A DNA stretch of 64,000 bases, taken from positions 14,403,385 to 14,467,384 of the forward strand of contig CM067084.1 of the NCBI GenBank assembly GCA_034008185.1, read 5' to 3'. The notes below the pieces were generated by a model that searched no databases, was not told where the DNA came from, and saw nothing but the letters and a program-made list of their open reading frames with translations. Positions 40,401 through 52,400 of this stretch are shown here, piece after piece. Every line of letters starts with the position of its first letter. The first letter of the stretch is position 1. Position numbers and translations under genes: made by a program. The DNA comes from Gorsachius magnificus (Eukaryota; Chordata; Aves; Pelecaniformes; Ardeidae).

Positions 40401-43400
40401 TCTATAGCCCATTTCCAATTTGTCCAAATGGCACATTTTAAAAGCGGATCTTCAGGGCTTTCATTAGCAGGACATGCCTACAAATAACCTGCCCACCGAG
40501 GAAAAAGGAGCCCTTACCGATTTTAAGAGTGCACTGCACACAGTCTTGTCCTGAAGCTGCAATCAAGTCTCTCTCTTGCCTGCCCCCCCGCAAGTGAAGC
40601 AAAAAACTGATGGTGGACCCCCCCAAAAAAAAAAAAACCAAAAAAACTCCCCCAAAATTTCTACTATTCTTAGTCCTAAGCATTTGAAACAAGTCACTAA
40701 AATGTGTACACATACTACAGCTTACCAAACCATTGCATCCAATTTCCTGAACTTTAAAGAAAAAGCATTTGTGTTAGCCTGGACTGTAAAAGGAAAAATT
40801 ACTTCATTTTTCCCCTCATTTTGTGACAAGCACCCTATGCAATTAAAGCCTAACTGTCTGAACACCTATGTTGAAAAAAAAATGAATAAAAACTTCAGCA
40901 AGTCTTTTTTAACTCAGACTTATGAATGTAAAGGACTAACTCCTCATGTGGGTATGGATTCAGACACATCTATCTATGTACTGAATTTAAACATCATCTT
41001 TATTTCCAACAGATAAACTGTTCAATGTGTGACCCAGAACAATTAACTCTTAACACAAGTGACTGCCATGGAGTGTCTATTTTGACTGTACATTTTGACA
41101 AAATTATAAGGCATAAGGGAACTGTGACATATTGTTAAAGATAATTTCTCACCTTAAGAATCAATTTGACATTGTACTTTAGGGCACTTCTAGAAAAAAG
41201 AAAAATTTGAAGGAGAGCTGGTGTGTCATGGATCTACCTTTCCCCTGCTGTACTTTGTCCTAAGGAAAGGCAACACCCTCTGCCCAGCATTGCTTGCACT
41301 TATCCCTGGACAATCATAGCTATAACAGGATTAGAAAAGGAAATAGTTATGAGGATAGGGCAAGGCAATAAATTACAGCAGTTAAGTCTCATACTAAGGA
41401 ACTTCTCAGCTTGGCTATCAAGTGTTTACTTGGGATCTTAACAGGATGAAACTGGGACACGGTATTCATAATCTCATTTCAGCAAACAAGCACTGTTTTT
41501 ATCCATTAATTGCATTCTCAGAAATTCTATTAAAATCAATGGCCCAGACAATACTTACACTCTTTTGCAATATTGTGGTAAGGGCGATCTCAAAAGTTGA
41601 ATCACGGGAATTAATTAATAGAATCTAAATTTGAACCCAAAGAAGTACATTCTAGTAAAGGAGAACCTGTGAGTGTTTCTTCCCTCCTATATTTCTAAGT
41701 TTTAAAACTTAAATCTGTTTTAAGATTTGGAAAGCTGCATTTGGATTTAAATAAGGTACTATAAGAATTTTTTTTAAAGGAAGTATCAAGCAGGGTGGAT
41801 AATGCTGTGAAAGAAGCTAACTGCTTAATTGAAGAGATTAATTCTCTTTACACTAGTCTCTTTTGGATTCCATGAGTCATTGTTACTATTCAAAGTGAAT
41901 GAGTCATAAGAAAAAAAAACAGGTAATTATTCTGGATGAGTGATGGCCTCTGATGTGGGGAGGGGAGACTAACTCCCAAATCTGGGCTGACAGCGTACAT
42001 ATAAAGTGCAGGTTAGTAAGAGTCAGCTTTGAGCTGAGAAGCATTCTAGGCACAACAAGCAAATGACCATAACCACAAGCTTAGCACTGAAGCACAAGTG
42101 TCTCAATCATTTTAAAGTGGATTAAAGAGAAAACAATCTGTTAGCTTAAATAAACAGATTAAAAAAATCCTTAGATTCTGATTTAAGGAGAAATGTAGGT
42201 TAACTTGATAGGCTGGCCCAGATAAATCGTCACGACTCTGTTCACTAAGCAGCTGCAGTTAAAGTAAATAATTAAAACAGGCAAACACAATGATCTGATG
42301 TTCTAGAAATCTAATAAGGGATAATACCAAATATATGGTCATATCATCGTATCGGAACACATAGCTTATGATTAGTGTCCAGCCTGAATTTTACCCTCAA
42401 TTTTGCTTGCTTCTTCCCCAAATACATTGAAGACACAGGAGAAGAAATAGACTTAACGTTTATGAGAGCTTTAGAAAGTCTCCCTTACGAACGCAGATTT
42501 AAATTATTAGATTGTGATTAAGTTTAAAGAGGGGATGATAAAAGCATATAAACCATGAAGACTAAAACGAGGATAAATCAACGCCCTGATTATTTCTCCT
42601 GATATCAGACAGAAGATGAAGGGTGCAGCTTAGGAAATAAAAAGATATAATGTTTAAATCTCTGTCCCATTGTAGTTAGAATAAGAAATTTTTGTGATAC
42701 CAATTTGCAAAAGTTGACTTTTAAAGTGCAGATGTATTGTTGTAGTCCTGTTACAACAGGGATTACATGCAGGTGCAGATACATATGCATAGCCATGTAG
42801 AATCCCAGACATCTACTGCAATAACAAAGTGATATCCTTATAGCAGGAAATCATGCCTTTTCAGAAAATAAATGTAACATAGCAGAACAGTGTGTAGATT
42901 CAATGAGAAATACTCATTTCAGAAGGTTACAATAAGGTAAAGAGAAATAGAATACAGTGAAGGAAAAGCCTGAAACAGTTTGTATTTCCAAAGAACACTT
43001 TTTATGCATGAAATTATTTTCAGGGAATCCTGAATAGATGGTAGAAGACAACTTCCTATATCCAAACATGAAGTAAATTCTGTCATATTCTTTGTAGCTC
43101 ATTTTACACTGTCCTTTGCTGATTTATCTTTTACTTCTTTAAAAAGCAATGTTTCATAGTAATTGCAGAACTGGCACTGCAAGAAAGGCTTGTATTTTTA
43201 CTCGCAATGGATTTATACTGCAATAGCATGTGATAACATTTGTCATCCATAAGGCAAAATGTTATTAGCAATATAAAAAATTACAGCAGTTACTAATACA
43301 AAGACATAGTTAATATCATCTTGTTCCTGGTGTTAATGAAAGCTCATGGAAAATTTTATTAATATTTTGTTATCAAATATTTATTTGCCTTGAAGGGTAT

Positions 43401-46400
43401 ATGCACTTGAAAGTTCCCCAAAACACAAGGTCTTGCTTCAGTTCCAGTAGATACCAAAGACTCAAATCTCTACTTGTATAAATGGGCAGACACAGCAAGG
43501 GTACTTTTTGAAATCTAAGACAATTATCTGGTTGAATTTCACGTTCCTGAAAAGCTTGAGATTTTTGTAAACATCTAAGGGTTGTTCAGTTGTAGTTTGG
43601 TTGTTTGGTTTTCTTTAACATGTATGTGCAAAACCCACAGAATTGGGAAACAAAAATGAATTATGTGAATAAGGTGAAGTAAGTATTATTCATTGTTTGA
43701 TAAACATTTTGCTTTGTGTTTCTCCTGTGTGTGAATGTCTGCCCTTTGCATATCTAGCTTATTTTGTGTTGCTATCAGTCCCCTTGGAGTGGCTGTCATG
43801 GTGACACTGGCTAAAAAAACCCATAAAATGTGATTGACTAGAAGTTGCACTGATACAGTTAAACACTTATTTACAAAACATAAGTACCTTAATTACAGAA
43901 AATCAAAGTTGAGTGCAGCAATATTAAACAAAAGCCAGAGCAAGTAATCATGTCCTGCATTGCACCTCAAGGCTTATGGACACTAAACAATAAAAGGAAG
44001 ATATTTTGAATAACCAAATTTTATATTATCAAAGAATGGATATGATTTAGAAAAAAAAAAAAGTTAGATGCTGTAGCTGAATACTGTATTGTCTCTCTCA
44101 TATGAGATGATACATTTACAGCTATGCTGTAAATTGATTCTGCCCATACTGGGGATGAAGTGATTCCTCTGCCTAAAACCAGACTCAGTTAGTTAAAGAA
44201 AAAACACACCCCAAACAAAAAACAAGCCTCTTTTACCCTGTTACACAACTCACTGAGATAAATGAAAAATCCTGCACCTGGGACAAAACAACCCCCAGCA
44301 GCAGCACAGGCCACGGGCTGCCTGGCAAAGAGAAGCTCTGCAGAAAAGGGCCTTGGAGGATGTAGGGGACAACAAAGTGACCAAGACGATCTCTCCCTTT
44401 GAATTCTAGCCAGTTCTACCACTTAAGAAAGTGAGAGAAAGAAATTATCTGTAATTTAAGCGTAGGAAGAAGAGAGTGGGATGAGAGATCATCAGAATGG
44501 AAATGTTAGGGCGCCATTTCAGCATATCTACCTACTTTAATCATTGCGTTTTCCAATCATACCCTTAAAATCGATTGCACTTAAAACATCAGCAGGCATG
44601 TGAAAATTAGTTCATGGTGTGAACATATTTGAAACAAGATTGCTTACCGTTGCAGCCAGCCACATGATTTCTACGTTCTTTCTCTTTTTGGCCTGGATAT
44701 TTTGATGGAGATTTTCTAGCAATCCTTTTAAATCATTTTGTTCTTGAAAATGTGGTAGACCTGGAATAAAAGGATAAGATTGCTCATTATGATAAGTTTG
44801 ATGATTGGGTTGTGCTGACTAACGAATACCCACATTAAACATTAGGTCTATTATTTACAGCCTTATTTGGAAACACAGGATGGAAAGCACCATCTAAATA
44901 TTTAGGGAATAAACGAACATTATTTTTTTCTAAGTATTGTGTTGACCTCCCTAAGAACTTCACCATGGAAAATTAAAATGTCTTCAATTTTTATCTTATA
45001 AATGGGTGGTGAATACATTCAAATCTCTGCTGTAGTTCTGTTCATCAACTATTACAGACATTCAATGGAAATGAGTAGATAAATAACTGAACGTATTAAA
45101 AACTGCTTTGACAGGATTTTTTTAATTTTTAAGTCAAAATATTTTGCTTATGTTTTCAAAATGGAACATCTCATTTTTTTGTTTTAAAATTATGCTTTAG
45201 TTCCTAATATAACATAACAGGAGGGTTAAACAGCACTAAATACTCCCCAAAAAATCTAACAAAGGATATTTCTCAGTCTGAAATTAAATAGGACTTTAAT
45301 TTTGAAATACAAAATACTTTCAGGTTTACTTAAATTCAAAAATTTTACCTGCTTGCCCTGGGTATGGCACCTGAGCTGAAGTTTTATTAATCATAGATGT
45401 CTAGAGGGAATTCAAGAGCAGGCAATTTAATTTGTTCTTCTGTTTTGTGTGTGCATATAGGAGGGGTTTGTTCTAATGTTATCTTTATCTTCATTAGTTT
45501 TGAAAAATCAGTAGAAACAGCCAAAAACTGTTTTTCAAAGTTATTTCTTCTTGTGGTAGTGAAGTAAAAAGAAATTTAATAATCGTTATCACCAAAGAAA
45601 GGCTCAGAACCAGTTGAAAGGAAATTAGACCAATTTAATAAATGGATACATTTTTTCAACAAGTAGTAAGATGTTCCATCCAGTGGGAAAAAGAAAAAAA
45701 ACACCAAACAAACCAAGCCCTAAATGTAAGATTTATATTCAATTCAAAGAGCAAAAAATGAGGCAACCACTAATGCAGGTCAAAATCCACTCTCCTAACC
45801 TGATCACAGCTGGAATGATCCCTCTTATCAACAGGCTTTTACCTTTTATCTCTAATGAATTCTCTAGCTTCCCTTATCCATGATTCATAGGAAGAGGTAA
45901 TTTAAATATACTCAGAACTATTCTAAAAATGTCTAAGTTGCCTTACTCATACTGTGCTGCCAAAAAGAAAAACAAAATGCAGAAAAAGTACATTGAAAGT
46001 AGTTTTGTAATAATCTTAATGAGGATTTTTTTATCTGTGTATTACAATTCCTGATCATACAATTAGGTAATGCAGAGCATATAAAAATACATCACAACCT
46101 GCTAGACTATTATACTTATCCTGCATCTGTTTCTTTAAAACACATAGGCATACAGTGAGTACTCTAAAAAGATGCTGCCAGATTATGAGAATGTATCACT
46201 ATGTAAACATTTTATTGCTTCAAAGCATTTCTCCTTTGGTTCACAGCAGAAGAGATGGCTTTACCATAGGTAAAGCAAGATTCTCCTAATTTATAATATT
46301 GCCAAAGGAGCTGCATCTTGACTGGATGTGATCGATTGCTTAAATTCCTTGTGTCACAAAGCAGTATTAAACCGTCAAATCATTCTCATAGATTATAAAG

Positions 46401-49400
46401 GGGTAGAAGCCAGGAAGTACCAAACAGACTCACAGACTTTATGTTGAAAATGCAGATACTGCTACATGCATTACGATGCTACGGAAGAAAATCTTGAATT
46501 GCTTGCGGGGTTTCTAAACCTTGCGTGCATCCCTCTTCTCACATGGGACAATACTTTGCCACACTGATGTTGCACTGATGTTGCTACCTAAGAGGTAGGA
46601 AGCCAGCAACACCGAATATCACTTGCGACATAGGTTTCTCCGATTTTATGCTTTCAGCTGTTTCAATTGAGTTCTAAGCCATTCTTTTTGTTTAATTACG
46701 TACTACAAAACAACAATCATACATTTTTGTACCCTTACTATCATTAGCGATTCTACAAAAGCAGTACTATTTTGATGCCTAAACCAGATCTACATTTGGT
46801 TGGCATTTCTGGGAGCACGTTGTTATTTATTGTTTTCAGAGTTTCCTATTATAGAAATTAAAAGATTAAGAAACGGAGAGTGACAGAGCAGATATTAATC
46901 TAAAAGAAGACAGAAAGTCAGTGTTTGGCATATGCGGTTACTCTTAATAACTGGGCATAGAGAGAAAGCTAGAATATTATTGGCAATGGGGATTACGGAG
47001 GCAAGAGAAAAACTAAGAGCAAAGGTGACAATACATTTATGGGAGTGGAAAATTGAATTCTTTGAAATGGAATATACGAATAAAGCAGCAGGCAGGTGAG
47101 GATCCCCAAGGATGGTGGATGCAACAGCCCGGCCAACAAGGCTCTGAGTCCTCAAATTCTGTCCGGCTTTATGAGTACTATTTGTAACTAACAGCTTTGT
47201 GAACGGGGTCCTGCATTTATTTTGTAGCACAGATTTGGCACTGTAGGAAACTATCTGGAAAGGCATGACAAAACCACCAAGGGAGCCATCAATACTGAAT
47301 GGCTCTCACTTGGCTACACCAACAGGGCTGCTGCCAGCCTGGATGGAGGTTTATCTTCCTAAGTACTTGACCACAGAAGTGGGAGAAAACAGGGGAGGAA
47401 TTGAAGTTCTCCCCCAGCTGAACAACTCAAAAAGCGTCACTTTTTTCCAGGGAGCTGGTTTAAAAGACACATTCCTCAAAGCCAAAAGAGTGATTCCGTA
47501 TAATGGCAGGGAGCTACTGGGAAGGGCAATGGAACCAGAAGGTGCTTTGTGTTCTGTAAAAATTCGGACAAAGAACAGCCGCAGATCTTAGAGGTAGAGA
47601 AAAGGCAAGAAGGTAATAATAACCAAAAGAGACGTGATGAATTAGACAAGCGTAGTTCTCAAAAGCCTGCACAGCCTGGAAGAAGTCCAGGAAGACTGTG
47701 TGGCTCACTAATAATCATTCTGCAGGAAGACAGTGCAAGGTTAGTTTCTATTAATGAAAAGCAGCCAATACTATCTGCATGCAAATTTTTGCTTTTATAT
47801 AATCAGATCCATTTATGAGGTAGCAGATCTACCTTAGACCTAACCCCAGATGAGGTTAGTTTTTCAGGATGCTTTCTTGGCAGGATTCCCTTAAATTAAT
47901 TACTAACTTCTTGTATGAGTTTCTCTGGAGAAATCCTAGAAATACCAGAGATGTGGGTGGATGGATGGGCATCCTGCCCACCGTTTAGGAACAGAGATTT
48001 CACTTCTGTCAAAGTTATTAACAAATGAAAATCATCCTGATACAAAAGATAAACATGTACACACACACAGTGACACATTAGATATAACTCCAAGTACATA
48101 CATGTAATGGATAATTTGCAAAATTAATCAACACAAGGTGTTCTGGAAGAGAACAGAAGCTTTGCACAGGATTTTAACCAGCAGTATTCACCATGAGGAG
48201 TTACACACATGTCCTGTAGGTCGATGGATCTTTAGATTCAAAAGGTTCACATACCCCCCTTTGCCCAAAGGGAAGGAACAGAAACCTAAATCCAAGCTAT
48301 TTAAAATCAGGCTGTAAAATCTACAACATTTGGGAATATAGTTTAGGCATTAAGACTACTTTAACAGGATTAGATTGATACAAATGGTCTTTTCAGTGTT
48401 TGCTTTCAACAATCACAGTAACAGAATCGTAATGTTTAACATAGCAAATTTCTATGAAATTGGAATATAGGGCCAATTCTAATGGAATCATGCTATTAAT
48501 ATCAGTGAAATTATGATCAGCTCATTGCTTGGATTTGCATCTGCAGATTTCTCAGTGGTTTGCCACACCTTAATACATATTCAAACTAAGAATGGAGGGA
48601 GTGACTGAAACTGATGAAAATTCCCACTGAGAATTTCTGTACAAATATAGTAGGTACAGACTGTCCTCTGCTTGAAATATTAAAAAGCATATTGTATTAA
48701 TAATTTAAGAGAGCTGTTTAGTTCATCGCTACTCTGTTTCACTCTCCCTGTAGTTTCTGCTATGGCCTTGGGCCTGCAATCGCTACTGACTTCAACAGGG
48801 CTGTGTACAGGCACAAAGTGTTTAACTTTATGGAACAAGGACTGAGGCTTAAATCTAAAAGCTGCACATTAATATTGTACTAATATTACTATCTTATAAT
48901 TGTTCACCGATCAAACCTTTTCAAAGCTATTTGCATATTGTATTATTTTGTACTCACAATCAGGAGGCATTTTTTCCGTAAACAGCTTGTAATATTCTTT
49001 TAGAAGTTCTAAGTTTTCCTGGTTAATATTTTCCTGCAAAGTGGTATCTCCAAACCTATAAAAAAGCACAGTAAAATGATGAAAAAACCCAAACAAACCC
49101 AAAACCCAAACAAAAACCAAAGCCAAAAAAACAAACCCAAAAAACCCCAAACCAAAGCAAAGCTAAATTAGCCTTCAGAATTATTTCTTTGCATAAAGAA
49201 ATAACTTTGACTTTTTTTCCCCCCTAGTGTTGAATGTACTAGATTTTGTCAAATGTACAGTTGCTAACCTCTCGTGCTTTGGAACTAATATTTGGGAACA
49301 AGGTCATCACTCATGGACAATTCTTTCAAAAAATGTATGGACAAAGTAACCCATTTACAGACAGACATTCACTAAACCACATATTCTTTTCCCCTTCATT

Positions 49401-52400
49401 TATCCTGAATAAATGCAAGGGCGCTCTGTGCGAATTTCAAATGGCACCAAAAGCAGAGAACAGCAACTCCTATATCCCTTGCTGCTGCTGTTGCTTAGGT
49501 ATATTAATTTCTACCAGAGCCGGACAATATTGAAGACACACAAGATGGAAGAGTTGCAAGTGTCAGGTGGCAAACCTTATGAAGAACTAATTTCTGCTCT
49601 GATCTGAGAATATTTGCTATAAGTAGTCAAACTGATTACTTCTCTGGGCCCTTTCTGCCCTACACTGCTCCTGAGCTTGTAGTTACCTTGGTTTCTGAAC
49701 TGGTTTCTGGTATCTGAAACTAATGAGAGAACCATTTGCCTGCTGTTGAGCAGTGATTTCACCATTAAGCTTCACGGGCTTGCAACCCACAGGCCAGCTG
49801 ACTTCAGCAGTCTGCATTTAAGCTTGCTGCAGCACACAGACTGCAGTGGTTGCTCTACAGCGCTGCAGCTGGCTCAGGAGTACTTTTCGGGGTTTCTTGC
49901 AGCAGTCAAGTCTGCTGGGAGCACATCACCCAAATCCTCATTATCCTGCACCTCACAGCACACCCAGACAACATCAAGATTTCATTACACTTATCCGTGA
50001 GTTGACTATAACTATATGGGCAAATATCTTTCTCTCCGAGACCAAAATTTCTACAACAGCCAAGTTTCCCATAGACTAAGAAACCCCGTCAAAAGCCCTC
50101 TCCTGGTACGTCTACTATGAGAGATATGAATGAATGTAAATCCAGGAACATCCTTTAGGGAGTTAGGGCCAAGGTTTTGCAACTCATCTTTAGAATAGCC
50201 TTGAAACAAAGAAAAAGACAACAGAAAAGGAAATGGAGAAATACAGAAAGAGAGGCATGGACAGGTTAAGTGAGAAATTCAGGTAGACAAAAGGGGACAC
50301 AAATCAGAAGATACAAAATGTACTGCCACATCATGCAGAAGGGAATCAAATATTTAAAAGGGCCAAAGAAGGAAAAGGCTGCTACTTCCTCAGTAGCCAC
50401 TGCTGCATGATCACGTGAGTGTATTTCTTTTAAACCAGATATATTCTCAGCTGTACTTTACTGAAAGAAGAGACGTTTGCATCTAACAAAGTAACACTGT
50501 CTAGAAATTTATCACAAAACCTTATGTCTAGTCTCATATTCACTTTCTCACAAAAAAATACTTTTCACCAAACAGCATGTGCAGTGTTTCCAATCTCAAA
50601 GACAGGTGTGCAGCTTTAGGAGTTAAGCAATATTTTTAATTAAGTCTAATGCTTGCACCTGTAAGTGCACGTGGACAAGCTGTTTCTGCATAGACTAACC
50701 CAATTTTATTTGCTTGACAGATATAGATATTAATATATATCTTTATTTATAGATATACATATAGTTTTTTCATTCATGGCTTTCTTTGTGCACAATGTAA
50801 AATCACCACTGTGAACAATGCTACCATTCTTCCTTCCACTCCACCTGCAAGCCAGACATCTTTTCACACCAACTCCTCTACAAGTCCCCATATATCCAGG
50901 CTTTTTCTAAATCTTGTCAAATCGTTCTTCAGGACATTTGGAACATATAGTCCTTCCTACTTATCCCATCCATGCAACCTCTCACAAATGAGGTTTCTTG
51001 GTTACTACATACTCCTTTTCTCTGATTTTGGAAGAATGTGACCTGTCTGGTCACAATTGTCATGACTGATTTTCTTGGTTTTGTATGCTATCACTTTGGC
51101 CATGTCACTCCTCTCATAGCATCACTTTTTACATAGCATCAAGAATAAGCCATTTTCATTTTCAAGAATGTTTCGAGTTCTCTAACCAACTACTCAACTC
51201 TCTCACTAGTAAAATGCCAGTTTTAACTGTCTTCTGATTCAGCCTACATCTCCTATTTCAATTTTCTACCTTAATTTTCTCACACATCACCACCCACAAC
51301 TCGAAGGAGTCTCCCATAAACATCCACAAAGCTACCTGATGGCATTCCTTAGAAGTCTTCTTTAAAAGACTCCTTTTACTCTGCTGGCTACAAAGAACAG
51401 GATGTGAAATTCCTGTTGCGCTTAACCATTGTCCGGGTTAATGGTTTTTCACTGTCTCCCTCTATTTCCCCAGCTACACTTTTGCTTTTGAGTTTGTAGT
51501 GAACGCGATCTAAAGATATATATTATATCTCTTGGTTGTTCTGTTAATACAACCAGTAAAAAAAAAAAAAAAAAAAAAAGTAACTGTCTCATTGTTGATG
51601 TCTACCTTACAGTTCTAGCATTGCACAAACTTGGTAATTTAACACGACTGACAGATACCCTTCCCTTGGAAGGGAATGTTAATAGGTTGGTGAAACTTTG
51701 ACTATTAGTTAGTTTCCAGCAATCTTTTCAGAGGAGTGGTGTTAACACATCTGAACTTTAATATCAGCATTCATGTTTCTACAAACATATTACTAATGCA
51801 TTCCCTATTATTAACTACCACTCCTCAATCCTAGAAAAAAAGCCCTGAAAAGCTGAGAAAAATTCTCTTTCTAGCTTATGACTTGTCCAGCATCTTCAAC
51901 CCCACCTTTAAGATAATAATAATTTCAAATTTTAAACTCATGTTTGAGAAGGCCAAAGTACTATATACAGACAAACTTCTATATCCGTGAAATAGAAATC
52001 CATTTTATATCTGTATCCAAAGGAAACTTGGTGTTCGCTGTGTGAAATAAAGTCCCGCATATGGTCATACCTTCACCTGGACTTTTTCATTATTTTGCAT
52101 TGCTTCATAGCGTGTGCTTATTTCTTTTAATATATTTTAAAATACACACTGAGTTAATGTGAGATGGTCCAAGAGCAAATAACAAAAAAGATTTATTTTT
52201 AATCCTGACAGGTATCATGTACTAGCACCGCACATTTGGACAGAAAATGAAACACGATTTTTTCTTACCTCTCTGCAAGTGTTTGCTGTTCATTGATTCC
52301 AACATTAAAGAGTACTGGATACATGCGAAGTAGCTTTCCTTCTTTAATCTCTTGTGGCAGCAACTCAAACATCTTTGCTGGAAGCTGGACCTCTATAATA

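Larger units (their letters stand above)
40017..44647 (-). other. INPP4B: INPP4B intron between exons 44648-44760 and 39862-40016
   Basis: The 4.6-kb intron has GTAAGC donor and TTTCAG acceptor. It contains two decayed CR1-like relics (42455 and 44258) and a C7/A14-type low-complexity patch at 40617-40660. The longest ORF (40576-41016, plus, 146 codons) includes that simple-sequence patch, resembles no known protein and is regarded as chance. Nothing else was recognised. Confidence 0.85.
49056..52268 (-). other. INPP4B: INPP4B intron between exons 52269-52409 and 48958-49055
   Basis: The 3.2-kb intron has donor GTAAGA and acceptor TTATAG. It contains the G/T-rich tract at 49082-49162, an A22 run at 51558-51579, and an AT-rich imperfect (TA)n region at about 50719-50767. 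No coding potential was recognised; ORFs at 49246-50079 and 50811-51041 resemble nothing known. Confidence 0.85.

Noticed and set aside
40576..41016. Plus-strand ORF of 146 codons, the longest in the window
   Set aside because: It begins in simple C/A sequence, has no family resemblance and no splice or promoter context; chance length for 64 kb of AT-rich DNA.
46895..47818. Overlapping ORFs of 123, 108 and 89 codons
   Set aside because: Neither strand gives a familiar motif. A stop lies directly before the 108-codon frame. Could be an unrecognised old repeat, but I cannot support it.
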